A DNA stretch of 19,136 bases from Rickettsia typhi (GCA_943325485.2 CALPPP020000004.1:1-19136); one strand, 5' to 3'; positions 9,634 through 17,835 are shown, counted from the first letter of the stretch. A program made the numbers and translations. The notes: generated from the sequence alone by a model not told the origin.

Positions 9634-10347
9634 TCAAGCTTGGTTTACCGACCCCAGCTGAACTTGCGCTGTCAATCTATACCCAGTTCCACGAACAGTT
9701 TCAACCATCACGCCAGCCACGCCCAGCGCTTCCCTTAATCTTTTGACATGAACGTCAACTGTACGTTCCTCAATAAAGACATGATCACCCCATACCTTGT
9801 CCAAAAGTTGGGAGCGGGTATGCACACGCTCTGAATGATGCATAAGAAAATTGAGCAGCTTGAACTCGGTAGGGCCAATCTTGATGGGCGCATCCATCAC
9901 AGTGACACGATGGGTAGCGCCGTCAAGTTGCAAGCAGCCAATGGTGACGCTGTCAGTCGCTTGCTCAGGTGTTCGTCTTCTCAAAACCGCCCGAATACGC
10001 GCAAGCAATTCCTGTGTAGAAAAAGGTTTGGTGATGTAGTCATCTGCCCCAGCGTCTAAACCAGAAACCTTGTCGTTCTCCGCACTCTTTGCAGTCAGCA
10101 TCAGAATAGGAACTGATTTCGTGCGTGAATCATTTCGCCACTTACGCGCCCAAGTCACACCACTTTGGCCTGGCAACATCCAATCCAACAAAATAACGTC
10201 AGGCAAGACCGCATCGATTTCTCTTTGCGCACTCTCGCCATCCTCAGCCCAAATGGGGGTCATACCATTGTGTCGCAAGTTGACTGAAATCAGCTCTGCA
10301 ATAGAGGACTCGTCCTCAACAATTAGTACTTTGGGTAAATGGCGCAT
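9634..10347 (-). CDS. phoB: Phosphate regulon response regulator PhoB
   Basis: An OmpR-family transcription factor that binds Pho boxes and activates phosphate-starvation genes. From the ATG at 10347 (237 residues) the receiver domain shows the acidic pair in VEDE, the phosphoacceptor Asp55 in VILLDWMLPG, Thr85 in LMLTAKS and Lys107 in YITKPF. The C-terminal winged-helix domain includes RSQLLDKVWG, the recognition stretch ERTVDVHVKRLREAL and the wing GTGYRL. A GTG two codons upstream, at 10353, overlaps the phoU stop by four bases and is an equally possible start. It should act on the boxes at 14959-14976 and 15102-15119, closing an autoregulatory loop. Confidence 0.97.
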   Translation of the reverse strand: MRHLPKVLIVEDESSIAELISVNLRHNGMTPIWAEDGESAQREIDAVLPDVILLDWMLPGQSGVTWARKWRNDSRTKSVPILMLTAKSAENDKVSGLDAGADDYITKPFSTQELLARIRAVLRRRTPEQATDSVTIGCLQLDGATHRVTVMDAPIKIGPTEFKLLNFLMHHSERVHTRSQLLDKVWGDHVFIEERTVDVHVKRLREALGVAGVMVETVRGTGYRLTAQVQLGSVNQA

Positions 10348-10349
10348 GG

Positions 10350-11057
10350 TCACAAAGATTGAATGGTCGACTCAATATGCTCGATAGATGAATGTCGAAC
10401 ATCTTCACCTTTAACGATGTAAATGATCAATTCCGCAATATTTTTTGCGTGATCCCCGATCCGCTCCAGAGCTTTGGCAACAAATAACAAGTCAAGACTG
10501 GAACTGATGGTTCTGGGATCTTCCATCATGTAGGTAATGAGTTTTCGAACGAACCCATCAAACTCTTTGTCAATCAGGTCATCTTCTTTCAAAATCGTGA
10601 CAGCTGTAGCGGTATCGAGACGGGCAAATGCATCCAAGGATTTTCTTAACAAATCACTGGCCATTTCTGTGGCTAATCGCAACTCTGATGAAGGCAAGGC
10701 CCTGAAACCGCCATGTGCCATCATGGACTTCACCATGCGGGCGATTTTTGCCGCTTCGTCTCCAGCTCTTTCCAAATTAGCCGTCGCTTTTGAGATAGCC
10801 ATGAGCAGGCGTAAATCGTTGGCGGTGGGTTGCCTTCTGGCAATGATCATGGAGAGCTCACGGTCAATTTCAACCTCCATTGTGTTGACCTTGTGCTCGT
10901 TTTCAATCACAGTATCTGCAACATTCTCGACAAACAGAGAGAGCGCATAAACAGCTTGTTGAATTTGCGACTCAACAAGGCCTCCCATCTCCATCAGACG
11001 AGAAGAAACACTGTTGAGTTCGTTGTCAAATTGTGAGGATAAATGTTTATCTGGCAT
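10350..11057 (-). CDS. phoU: Phosphate transport/signalling regulator PhoU
   Basis: A cytoplasmic helical-bundle protein (two PhoU repeats) that links PstB to PhoR and represses the Pho regulon in phosphate-rich cells. From the ATG at 11057 it has 235 residues, close to the 241 of E. coli PhoU. Both repeat signatures are visible: VEIDRELSMIIARRQP followed by LLMAISKATANLERAGDEAAKIA in the first, and LLFVAKALERIGDHAKNIAE in the second, with the metal-binding ERAGD and ERIGDH stretches intact. A TTG at 11078 overlaps the pstB stop and adds seven residues (MISLKVN), but family members normally begin MPDKHLS, so I prefer the ATG. It lies 17 bases after pstB and overlaps the phoB start region. Confidence 0.96.
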   Translation of the reverse strand: MPDKHLSSQFDNELNSVSSRLMEMGGLVESQIQQAVYALSLFVENVADTVIENEHKVNTMEVEIDRELSMIIARRQPTANDLRLLMAISKATANLERAGDEAAKIARMVKSMMAHGGFRALPSSELRLATEMASDLLRKSLDAFARLDTATAVTILKEDDLIDKEFDGFVRKLITYMMEDPRTISSSLDLLFVAKALERIGDHAKNIAELIIYIVKGEDVRHSSIEHIESTIQSL

Positions 11058-11074
11058 GTTTACTTTCAATGAAA

Positions 11075-11860
11075 TCAACCAAAACGACCGGTAATGTAAT
11101 CTTCAGTTTCTTTTCGTTTGGGTTTGAAGAAAACCTGTTCAGTCTCACCAAACTCGACCAAATCACCCAGATACATATAGGCTGTGAAATCTGAAACACG
11201 CGCAGCCTGTTGCATATTGTGAGTCACAATCACCACGGTATATTCAGATTTAAGAGTAGACACCAACTCCTCTACCTTGCCGGTTGAAATAGGGTCAAGT
11301 GCTGAGGTAGGCTCATCCAGCAACAAAATAGCCGGCTTCACAGCGATACCTCTGGCGATACAAAGTCTTTGCTGTTGACCGCCAGAAAGTGACAAACCGC
11401 TTTGACCTAATTTGTCCTTCACCTCATTCCAAATAGCAGCTTTTTGTAACGCCCACTCAACACGCTCATCCATTTCAGTTCGGGATAAATCTTCGTATAG
11501 GCGAACGCCAAAGGCAATATTGTCGTAAATGGACATAGGGAACGGCGTAGGCTTTTGAAAAACCATGCCAATGCGAGCACGAAGCAAATTCAAATCTTGC
11601 TTGGCATCAAGAATATTATTACCGTTGAACATGATTTCACCTTCAGCCCGTTGGCCAGGGTAAAGGTCATACATGCGATTCAAAGTGCGCAGCAAAGTGG
11701 ATTTACCGCAACCCGAAGGCCCAATGAAGGCGGTAACCGAGTTCTCTTTGATATCAAGATTGATATTTTTTAGGCTGTGAAATGAACCGTAATAAAAATT
11801 CAAATTACGAATTTTCAAAACATTTTGAGACAGTACTTCGGGTGAGGCAGTGGTTTGCAT
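11075..11860 (-). CDS. pstB: Phosphate ABC transporter ATP-binding protein PstB
   Basis: The 261-residue ATPase of the high-affinity phosphate importer. Walker [10 protein letters not shown] is at 47-55 (Lys53), the Q-loop glutamine is near 102 in [15 protein letters not shown] (the PFPMSIYDN stretch is specific for PstB), the signature LSGGQQQR starts at 158, Walker B with the catalytic glutamate is ILLLDEP (Glu183), and the switch histidine is His214 in VTHN. The start is the ATG at 11860. Its upstream bases are A/T-rich with no Shine-Dalgarno-like stretch. It follows pstA by 36 bases and is followed by phoU after 17. Confidence 0.98.
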   Translation of the reverse strand: MQTTASPEVLSQNVLKIRNLNFYYGSFHSLKNINLDIKENSVTAFIGPSGCGKSTLLRTLNRMYDLYPGQRAEGEIMFNGNNILDAKQDLNLLRARIGMVFQKPTPFPMSIYDNIAFGVRLYEDLSRTEMDERVEWALQKAAIWNEVKDKLGQSGLSLSGGQQQRLCIARGIAVKPAILLLDEPTSALDPISTGKVEELVSTLKSEYTVVIVTHNMQQAARVSDFTAYMYLGDLVEFGETEQVFFKPKRKETEDYITGRFG

Positions 11861-11896
11861 AATGAAGTTTTTTTAATAAGGGAGAAGTTTTGGAGG

Positions 11897-12826
11897 TCAG
11901 ACTGAGACTTTTTCTCTGAAAAAAGTTCGGGCAAAAATATTCAATCCCAGTACCGACAAGGTGATTAACAGTGCCCCACCCCAGGCCAAATCCACCCAGT
12001 TTTGGTAAGGGCTCATGGCGAACTGGAAAATCACAACAGGTAAGTTGGCCATGGGTGCATTCATATCGAATGAGAAAAACGGGTTGTTCAATGCCGTGAA
12101 TAACAAAGGCGCGGTTTCACCGCTGACTCTGGCCAGTGCCAAAAGCACACCCGTCATCACCCCACTGCGGGCTGCTTTCAACACAATAGACAGAGAGACT
12201 TTCCATTTGGGCGCACCCAGTGCAAACGCGGCTTCGCGCAAACTGACGGGCACCAAGCTCAGCATGTTTTCTGTGGTTCGCACGACAACAGGTATGGCAA
12301 TCAGGGTCAAGGCCAAGGTTCCTGCCCATCCAGAAAAGTGCTTGACATTGACAACCACCAAAGCATAGACGAACAAACCAATGACAATCGAAGGTGCAGA
12401 CAGCATGATGTCATTTAAAAAACGGGTGACTTCGGAAAATCTGCTTTTTTGTCCATACTCCGACAAATAAATACCAGCCATCACACCAATGGGTGTGCTG
12501 ATCAAGGTACAAGAAACCACAATCATCAAGCTACCAATGATGGCGTTTCCCAGTCCCCCATTCTCGGAGTCTGGACCGGGGGTTTTGTTTAAAAACAAAT
12601 CAAGACTGAAGGCGGAAAAACCTTTGTAGAAAAGAATCGCCAAAATCCAGAGCAAAAAAGCCAGGCCAATGGTCATGGCGCTCATGGACAAAAACAAACC
12701 AATTAAATTTGTACGTTTGCGACTTGCATACAAAGACATATTGATGGATTCTTGTGTTTGCATTTTGGGTGTGTTGATTTGTGAGGGGTAGCTAGAAGTA
12801 GAAGTCATGGCGTTTGGGACATTCAT
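11897..12826 (-). CDS. pstA: Phosphate ABC transporter permease PstA
   Basis: One of the two membrane channel subunits of the phosphate importer. It has 309 residues with six likely membrane helices, and the cytoplasmic coupling loop ([22 protein letters not shown]) that contacts PstB. The ATG at 12826 overlaps the pstC stop as ATGA, which suggests translational coupling. This start gives a polar N-terminal tail of about 35 residues before the first helix. Methionines at 7, 22 and 30 are possible later starts; MSLYASRKR at residue 30 looks most like other PstA proteins. Confidence 0.96.
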   Translation of the reverse strand: MNVPNAMTSTSSYPSQINTPKMQTQESINMSLYASRKRTNLIGLFLSMSAMTIGLAFLLWILAILFYKGFSAFSLDLFLNKTPGPDSENGGLGNAIIGSLMIVVSCTLISTPIGVMAGIYLSEYGQKSRFSEVTRFLNDIMLSAPSIVIGLFVYALVVVNVKHFSGWAGTLALTLIAIPVVVRTTENMLSLVPVSLREAAFALGAPKWKVSLSIVLKAARSGVMTGVLLALARVSGETAPLLFTALNNPFFSFDMNAPMANLPVVIFQFAMSPYQNWVDLAWGGALLITLSVLGLNIFARTFFREKVSV

Positions 12827-13803
12827 GTTTTAAATCCCTTTTTGTTTTCAGCTCGAATCAGCATCCATTTAGCCAAAGACAAAACAACAAAGGTAATCAA
12901 GAAAAGTGCTAAGCCAAGCGCAAACAGCGAGGAGTAATGCAAGCCAGGTTCAGCTTCCCCGAACTCGTTGGCCAATGTAGAGGCAATCGAGTTTCCAGGA
13001 GAGAAAAGCGACCCAGAAATTTTGTGGGCATTGCCGATGACAAAGGTGACCGCCATGGTTTCACCTAAAGCGCGGCCCAAGCCCAACATCACGCCACCCA
13101 CCACACCGCCTTTGGTATAGGGAAGAACAATATGGGTGACCACTTCCCAAGTGGTACAGCCCAAGCCATAAGCAGATTCTTTCAAAATGGGAGGGACGAT
13201 TTCAAATACATCTCGCATCACAGAGGCGATAAAAGGCAGAATCATCATCGCCAAAATCAAACCTGCAGCCAAAATACCAATGCCGTTGAATGCACCCGTG
13301 AAAAGTTGACCAATGGCAGGAAGTTGCCCCAAGGTTCCCGCAATGGCGGGTTGAATATATTCAGCAAAGATGGGTGCAAAAACAAACAAACCAAACATGC
13401 CATAAATGATGGATGGCACAGCAGCCAACAGTTCAATGGCAGTTCCCAGCGGTCTGCGCAAACGCATGGGACAGGTTTCGGTCAAGAAAACCGCAATACC
13501 AAAACTCAAAGGAACGGCGATCAAGATGGCGATCGTGGCAGTCACCACGGTACCAAAAATAGCAATCAAACCACCAAATTGTGAGTTGATGATGTCCCAC
13601 TCGACGGTGTAGAAAAAAGGAATACCAAATTCTTTAAGTGCAGGCCAAGCACTGATAAACAAAGAAACAATAATTCCCAACAACGCAACCAAGGTTGTCG
13701 CCGCAAAAATCATGGTCAGCTTTTCAAAACCAAAATCCTGCAAATATTGCGTTCTGATTTTCTGAGCATAGGCAGCTGAGACGCTTGCTGGGCTGGTATT
13801 CAT
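12823..13803 (-). CDS. pstC: Phosphate ABC transporter permease PstC
   Basis: The partner channel subunit of PstA, 326 residues with about six membrane helices and the coupling-loop motif [21 protein letters not shown]. The conserved [32 protein letters not shown] region is visible, cited here only by its position in the middle of the protein. The frame continues upstream to 13866, but that extension would be translated from the terminator-like hairpin at 13816-13853 and is not PstC-like. The ATG at 13803 has GGAG at 13814-13817 ten bases upstream, so I use it. It ends in a four-base overlap with pstA. Confidence 0.96.
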   Translation of the reverse strand: MNTSPASVSAAYAQKIRTQYLQDFGFEKLTMIFAATTLVALLGIIVSLFISAWPALKEFGIPFFYTVEWDIINSQFGGLIAIFGTVVTATIAILIAVPLSFGIAVFLTETCPMRLRRPLGTAIELLAAVPSIIYGMFGLFVFAPIFAEYIQPAIAGTLGQLPAIGQLFTGAFNGIGILAAGLILAMMILPFIASVMRDVFEIVPPILKESAYGLGCTTWEVVTHIVLPYTKGGVVGGVMLGLGRALGETMAVTFVIGNAHKISGSLFSPGNSIASTLANEFGEAEPGLHYSSLFALGLALFLITFVVLSLAKWMLIRAENKKGFKT

Positions 13804-13815
13804 GAAATAAACACT

Positions 13816-13853
13816 CCAAAAAGAAAACCCAAGGCGATACACATCGCCTTGGG
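13816..13853 (-). terminator. pstS-pstC intergenic terminator-like hairpin (attenuator)
   Basis: In the transcript direction, a perfect 11-bp stem CCCAAGGCGAT / ATCGCCTTGGG with a four-base loop GTGT is followed by TTTTCTTTTT. This is an intrinsic-terminator shape placed 13 bases after the pstS stop and just before the pstC ribosome site. It probably ends or stabilises most pstS messages, with partial read-through into pstCAB-phoU-phoBR. That would fit the need for excess periplasmic binding protein. Confidence 0.8.
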
Positions 13854-13866
13854 GAAACTGTCGCAA

Positions 13867-14889
13867 TTACTTCAAATTAATGTTAGACCAAACGCTCTTG
13901 CGAATGAAGTCAGTCGTCGAGTCAGGCATTGGAACGTACTCTAATTCCAGCGCCATCTTTTTTCCGTCCTTGAATGCGTAGTCAAAGAATTTCAACACTT
14001 CCGCAGAAGCTGCTTTGTTGGTAGGTTCTTTGTACATCAGGATGAAGGTTGCGGTGGTGATAGGCCAAGACTTTGCACCAGCAGCGTCTGTCAAAGATGC
14101 AGCCATACCAGCGTGTTTAGACCAATCGATACCTGCCGCAGCCGCAGAAAAGGTCGAGTCATCGGGTTCGACAACTTGGCCGTCTTTGTTGCGCAGATTG
14201 GCATGTGAAATTTTGTTTTTCTTAGCGTAAGCGTACTCAACATAGCCGATAGCGTTTTTGATGCGACTCACATTGGCGGCAACACCCTCGTTACCTTTGC
14301 CGCCCACAGAGCTTGCGGCTGGCCATTTAACGGCAGCACCCGCACCCACTTTGTCTTTCCAAGCAGGACTGACCTTGGACAAGTACTCAGTGAAAGTAAA
14401 CGTGGTTCCAGAACCATCGGCACGGTGAACCACAGTAATTTCAGCGCTGGGTAATTTCACGGTGGGGTTGAGGTCTTTGATTTCCTTGTCTTGCCAGTTG
14501 GTAATTGAGCCAATGAAAATTTTGGCCAAAACGTCACCGCTTAATTTGACCTCACCGGGCTTGACGCCTTCAAGGTTGACGATAGGCACAACACCACCGA
14601 TCACGGCGGGAAACTGAACCATACCTTCTTTTTCAAGCTCGTCGCCTTTGAGGGGCGCATCTGTGGCACCAAAGTCGACAGTTTTGGCTTTGATTTGCTT
14701 GATGCCACCTGAAGAACCAATGGACTGGTAGTTCAGCTTGACGCCTGTTTTCTCGTTGTAGGCTTCAGACCATTTGCTGTAAACAGGGAATGGAAAGGTT
14801 GCGCCAGCACCTGTGATGTCGACGGCGAAGGACAACACGCAAGAGGCTGATAAACCGGCGGCAATCAACCAAGACTTCATTTGGAACAT
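13867..14889 (-). CDS. pstS: Periplasmic phosphate-binding protein PstS
   Basis: A 340-residue precursor of the periplasmic protein that captures phosphate and hands it to PstCAB. The signal peptide covers about residues 1-22 (MFQMKSWLIAAGLSASCVLSFA), with a likely cut before VDITGAGATFP. Phosphate-binding motifs are present: TGAGATFPFPVY, SIGSSGG near 57-62, DFGATDAPL near 72-80 and HRADGSGTTFTF near 155-166 (Arg156, Asp158, Ser160, Gly161, Thr162). AAGGAG at 14895-14900 lies five bases before the ATG at 14889 and favours it over the ATG three codons later. A candidate PhoB-dependent promoter is at 14943-14976. First gene of the pst-pho operon. Confidence 0.98.
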   Translation of the reverse strand: MFQMKSWLIAAGLSASCVLSFAVDITGAGATFPFPVYSKWSEAYNEKTGVKLNYQSIGSSGGIKQIKAKTVDFGATDAPLKGDELEKEGMVQFPAVIGGVVPIVNLEGVKPGEVKLSGDVLAKIFIGSITNWQDKEIKDLNPTVKLPSAEITVVHRADGSGTTFTFTEYLSKVSPAWKDKVGAGAAVKWPAASSVGGKGNEGVAANVSRIKNAIGYVEYAYAKKNKISHANLRNKDGQVVEPDDSTFSAAAAGIDWSKHAGMAASLTDAAGAKSWPITTATFILMYKEPTNKAASAEVLKFFDYAFKDGKKMALELEYVPMPDSTTDFIRKSVWSNINLK

Positions 14890-14942
14890 TTTTTCTCCTT
14901 GAAAAACTTTGAAAGACCTAACAAATTGACTAGCTTTTCAGG

Positions 14943-14976
14943 ACTCTAAGAAAGGAATATGACAGTATCGTGTCTT
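14943..14976 (-). promoter_or_regulatory. Candidate Pho box and -10 for pstS
   Basis: On the minus strand two 7-base repeats, AAGACAC (14976-14970) and a perfect CTGTCAT (14965-14959), are separated by four bases GATA, the 11-base period of PhoB sites. A third, weaker unit CTTTCTT follows in phase (14954-14948). Ten bases after the second repeat is TAGAGT (14948-14943), 4 of 6 to a -10 box. This matches the known PhoB promoter layout, in which the box replaces the -35. Predicted leader about 45 bases. Confidence 0.7.
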
Positions 14977-15101
14977 AATCCAAGGGAAAACGCCATATCG
15001 GTTAAAAAGTCTCATTTTTTAATCTTAAAATACGCATTCACCAGCTTTAATTGCAGTTTCACTGCTCGAAATATTGCTTTTTCGAGTTTTATCCTCAAAG
15101 T

Positions 15102-15135
15102 CTGTCATGTATTGGTCATATTTTCGACACATAAT
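15102..15135 (+). promoter_or_regulatory. Candidate Pho box and -10 for ppx
   Basis: On the plus strand a perfect CTGTCAT (15102-15108), spacer GTAT, then TGGTCAT (15113-15119, 5 of 7) form an 18-base Pho box. Ten bases later CATAAT (15130-15135) is 5 of 6 to a -10 box. A weak third unit TCGACAC at 15124-15130 keeps the 11-base period. The layout mirrors the pstS side and implies that ppx is induced by PhoB. Confidence 0.65.
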
Positions 15136-15211
15136 TGAGCATTTACTGAAAATATGATAGTAAAAAAATATACATTTTCATCTTTTCTCACATGAACCCC
15201 TTCTCGTAGCC

Positions 15212-16714
15212 ATGAAAAATGGAACCCTGCTTGCCGCTGTTGACCTTGGCTCAAACAGCTTTCGCCTTGAAATTTGTCGCTATAGCCATGGACTGATTCA
15301 AAGGGCTGAATACATCAAGGAAGCCGTGCGGCAAGGCAGCGGTTTGGACGAGGATCGCAACCTCAGCAAAGAAGCCATGGAACGCGGCTGGGAATGCTTG
15401 GCACGGTTTGCTGAACGACTGGCTGGTTTCAAGGCGAGTGAAGTACGGGCCGTGGCAACCCAGACTTTGCGTGAAGCTAAAAATAGACAGGTTTTTTTGA
15501 ACAAAGCGCATCAGCTTTTGGGTTTTCCCATAGAGGTGGTGTCTGGAAGAGAAGAAGCACGTCTCATTTACCAAGGTGTTTCGCATTTTTTACCGCAAAC
15601 CGATGAACGCCGTTTGGTCATCGATATTGGTGGCAGATCTACCGAGTTCATTTTGGGCGTCAAACAAGACGCCTCCAAACTTGAAAGCTACAGACTGGGA
15701 AGCGTATCGAGCAGCCTCAAATACTTTGCCAATGGAGCGCTCACGCAAGCCGCTTTTCACAAAGCAGAAGTGGCGGCCAAGGCCGTTCTAGAGGAGGCGG
15801 TAGATTTCTTTCCCAGAAAAGCTTGGGACACCGCTTTTGGGTCTTCGGGGACAGTCAGCGCCGTCGCCGAGGTGCTGGGTAGCGCAGGATGGTCGGACAA
15901 AACCATCACATTGGAATCTTTGGATTGGCTCAAGCGTCACCTGATCCGTGTGGGCCATGTAGACAGTTTGCGCATGGAGGGGCTGAAAGATGACCGCCGC
16001 GCCGTCATTGGGGGTGGCTTGGCTGTTTTGTATGCGGTACTTGAACTGTTCAAAATTGATGCACTTCAAGTCACGCCTGGTGCGTTACGGCATGGTTTGT
16101 TGTATGACTTGATTGAACGCGAAGATGAAACCAACGACATCCGTTCAGTGACGGTCGCTGGATTGCAAAAAGCTTTTCAAGTTGATGTCGAGCAGGCTAA
16201 ACGCGTGAGCAAAGTCGCTTGCCATTTTCTTGACCAATTAGCAACAAACAAACCATCAGAACAAGACTGGCCGCGACTCGCAAAAAAATTGGATTGGGCT
16301 GCTCAACTCCACGAGATTGGTGCACAAATATCCCACACGGACTCGCACAAACACAGCGCTTATATTTTGGACAATACCGATGCACCTGGTTTTGCGCTCC
16401 ATGAGTTACACCGACTAAGCCTGCTGGTTTTAGGGCATAAAGGGAAACTAAGGAAACTGGACGTCGACTTTACAAATGCAGACTTTTCCTGCCAGCTTTT
16501 GTGCCTGCGATTGGCGGTCATCTTGTGCCACGCGAGACGAGAACCCGACTATAAAAAACTACAACTTCGCATATCTGAGAAGCAAGCCAACCGGTTTGAG
16601 CTCTTGATGGAACCGCTGTGGTCACAGCGGTTCCCTCAATCCCAACACCTCTTACAGCAAGAAATCGTAGCTTGGCAAAAGACGAGTTGGGAACTTCAGA
16701 TCAAGCCAGCTTAA
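15212..16714 (+). CDS. ppx: Exopolyphosphatase (Ppx/GppA family)
   Basis: A 500-residue cytoplasmic enzyme that releases phosphate from the ends of polyphosphate chains. The actin-like fold motifs are visible: DLGSNSF at 11-17, SGREEARLIYQG at 111-122 (Glu114/115 at the catalytic base position) and VIDIGGRSTEFILG with Asp138 and Glu145. The third glycine of the usual GGGSTE phosphate loop is Arg142 here. A C-terminal helical HD-like domain follows from about residue 305. GppA (pppGpp phosphatase) is the alternative, but the length, C-terminal domain and place beside pst favour Ppx. The ATG at 15212 has no good Shine-Dalgarno. A Pho box lies about 93 bases upstream. The stop overlaps the 3' end of the convergent binding-protein gene by four bases. 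Confidence 0.93.
   Translation: MKNGTLLAAVDLGSNSFRLEICRYSHGLIQRAEYIKEAVRQGSGLDEDRNLSKEAMERGWECLARFAERLAGFKASEVRAVATQTLREAKNRQVFLNKAHQLLGFPIEVVSGREEARLIYQGVSHFLPQTDERRLVIDIGGRSTEFILGVKQDASKLESYRLGSVSSSLKYFANGALTQAAFHKAEVAAKAVLEEAVDFFPRKAWDTAFGSSGTVSAVAEVLGSAGWSDKTITLESLDWLKRHLIRVGHVDSLRMEGLKDDRRAVIGGGLAVLYAVLELFKIDALQVTPGALRHGLLYDLIEREDETNDIRSVTVAGLQKAFQVDVEQAKRVSKVACHFLDQLATNKPSEQDWPRLAKKLDWAAQLHEIGAQISHTDSHKHSAYILDNTDAPGFALHELHRLSLLVLGHKGKLRKLDVDFTNADFSCQLLCLRLAVILCHARREPDYKKLQLRISEKQANRFELLMEPLWSQRFPQSQHLLQQEIVAWQKTSWELQIKPA
16609..16634. repeat. Perfect inverted repeat inside the 3' end of ppx
   Basis: Arms GGAACCGCTGTG (16609-16620) and CACAGCGGTTCC (16623-16634) are exact reverse complements around a two-base centre. 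As RNA this would fold to at least a 10-bp GC-rich stem with a six-base loop on either strand. It encodes part of the Ppx C-terminus (EPLWSQRF) and lies about 80 bases beyond the stop of the convergent gene. Neither side has a T tract, so it is not a classic intrinsic terminator. Confidence 0.85.
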
Positions 16715-17835
16715 CGAACGATTTTGATCATTTCGCGTTTGCCGCCTTTGTAAGTGAACAAAGTCAAAGCGCCATTTTTCACGTCGCCTTTTTCGTCAAA
16801 TGTAATATTGCCAGTAACGCCTTTGTAGCCAGAGGTTTTGGCCAACACAGGCAGGTATTTGGCGGGATCAGATGAATTGGCTTTGACCATGGCATCGACC
16901 ATCAAATTGACAGCGTCATACACATAGGGCGCGTAAATTTGCACATCGACATTGAAGCGCTTTTTGAATTTCTCGTCAAAAGCTTTGCCAGATTTTTCAT
17001 CGATACCACCGGCTTCAGCACAAAACACTTGGTTGTCACCAATCGCGTCGCCTGCAAGTTTGATGATTTCGTTGGTGCAGATGCCGTCGCCACCGATGAA
17101 TTTAGCGCTCACGCCAAGAGACTTCATTTGCTTGATCATGGGGCCAGCCACAGCGTCCATGCCACCGAAAAACACGGCGTCAGGCTTTTTGCCTTTGAGC
17201 GTGGTCAAGATGGCGGTGAAATCGGTGGCTTTGTCGGTGGTGAACTCACGGCCCACGATGGTCGCGCCAGCAGCTTTGGCGGCTTTTTCAAATTCATCAG
17301 CAACACCTTGACCGTAAGCAGTACGGTCGTCAATGACCGCGATGTTTTTGCCTTTGAGATCGTTCACAGCGTAGCGGCCCAGTGTGCCACCTAAATGCAC
17401 ATCGTCAGCCACCACACGGAAGGTGGTTTTGTAACCTTGGCGGGTGAATTTGGGGTTGGTAGAGGATGGGGAAATTTGGGGAATACCTGCATCGCTGTAG
17501 ATTTTGGAAGCAGGGATGGAAGTGCCTGAGTTCAAATGCCCCACCACGCCATTGACTTTTGAGTCCACCAATTTTTGCGCAGCAGCTGTGCCTTGCTTGG
17601 GATCAGCGGCATCGTCTTCAGCCAACAATTCAAACTTAACCTTTTTGCCACCGATGGATACACCTTTGGCATTGAGTTCTTCGATAGCCAAACGTGCGCC
17701 GTATTCATTGTCTTTACCCAAGTGGGCAATGGCGCCACTGAGGGGAGCAACGTGACCAATCTTGACAATTTCTTGAGCCATGCTCATGGAAGTCACGACA
17801 CCCATGGCCAAGGCCACTGTTAACTTAAGCTTCAT
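16711..17835 (-). CDS. Branched-chain amino acid ABC transporter substrate-binding protein
   Basis: A 374-residue periplasmic binding protein of the LivJ/LivK type (peripla_BP_6 family), which delivers leucine, isoleucine, valine or related compounds to a LivHMGF transporter. A signal peptide covers about residues 1-20 (MKLKLTVALAMGVVTSMSMA) before QEIVKIGHVAPLSG, the standard mature start. Family motifs include GHLNSGTSIPASKIY, ISPSSTNP, FRVVADD and AYGQGVADEF. GGAG at 17843-17846 supports the ATG at 17835. The permease and ATPase genes are not in the window, so it looks like a stand-alone gene. Family members vary widely in ligand, so the substrate is tentative. It is unrelated to the phosphate genes beside it. 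Confidence 0.92.
   Translation of the reverse strand: MKLKLTVALAMGVVTSMSMAQEIVKIGHVAPLSGAIAHLGKDNEYGARLAIEELNAKGVSIGGKKVKFELLAEDDAADPKQGTAAAQKLVDSKVNGVVGHLNSGTSIPASKIYSDAGIPQISPSSTNPKFTRQGYKTTFRVVADDVHLGGTLGRYAVNDLKGKNIAVIDDRTAYGQGVADEFEKAAKAAGATIVGREFTTDKATDFTAILTTLKGKKPDAVFFGGMDAVAGPMIKQMKSLGVSAKFIGGDGICTNEIIKLAGDAIGDNQVFCAEAGGIDEKSGKAFDEKFKKRFNVDVQIYAPYVYDAVNLMVDAMVKANSSDPAKYLPVLAKTSGYKGVTGNITFDEKGDVKNGALTLFTYKGGKREMIKIVR

Larger units (their letters stand above)
14890..15211. other. pstS-ppx divergent control region (322 bases, no gene)
   Basis: This stretch has no gene of its own. It carries the pstS ribosome site (14895-14900), a Pho box facing pstS (14959-14976) and one facing ppx (15102-15119). 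Between them is about 125 bases of A/T-rich sequence with a small hairpin at 15065-15086 (arms CTCGAAA and TTTCGAG, then TTTT) of unknown role. A five-codon open frame at 15192-15209 ends two bases before the ppx start. The polyphosphate kinase gene often found beside ppx is not here. Confidence 0.85.

Noticed and set aside
13132..13584. 150-codon plus-strand open frame opposite pstC
   Set aside because: Low-complexity Gln/Asn/Lys-rich translation typical of the antisense of a membrane protein gene.
13804..13866. 21-residue N-terminal extension of PstC
   Set aside because: It would be encoded by the terminator hairpin; the ATG at 13803 has its own GGAG site and fits the family.
8222..14889. 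The pst-pho cluster as a novel system
   Set aside because: All seven genes are recognisable, intact and in a familiar order; only its control elements merit a second look.
15065..15086. Small hairpin between the two Pho boxes as a terminator
   Set aside because: Only seven base pairs, an eight-base loop, and no transcript known to need ending there.
16939..17394. 151-codon plus-strand open frame opposite the binding-protein gene
   Set aside because: Antisense of a clearly recognised gene, with no family resemblance.
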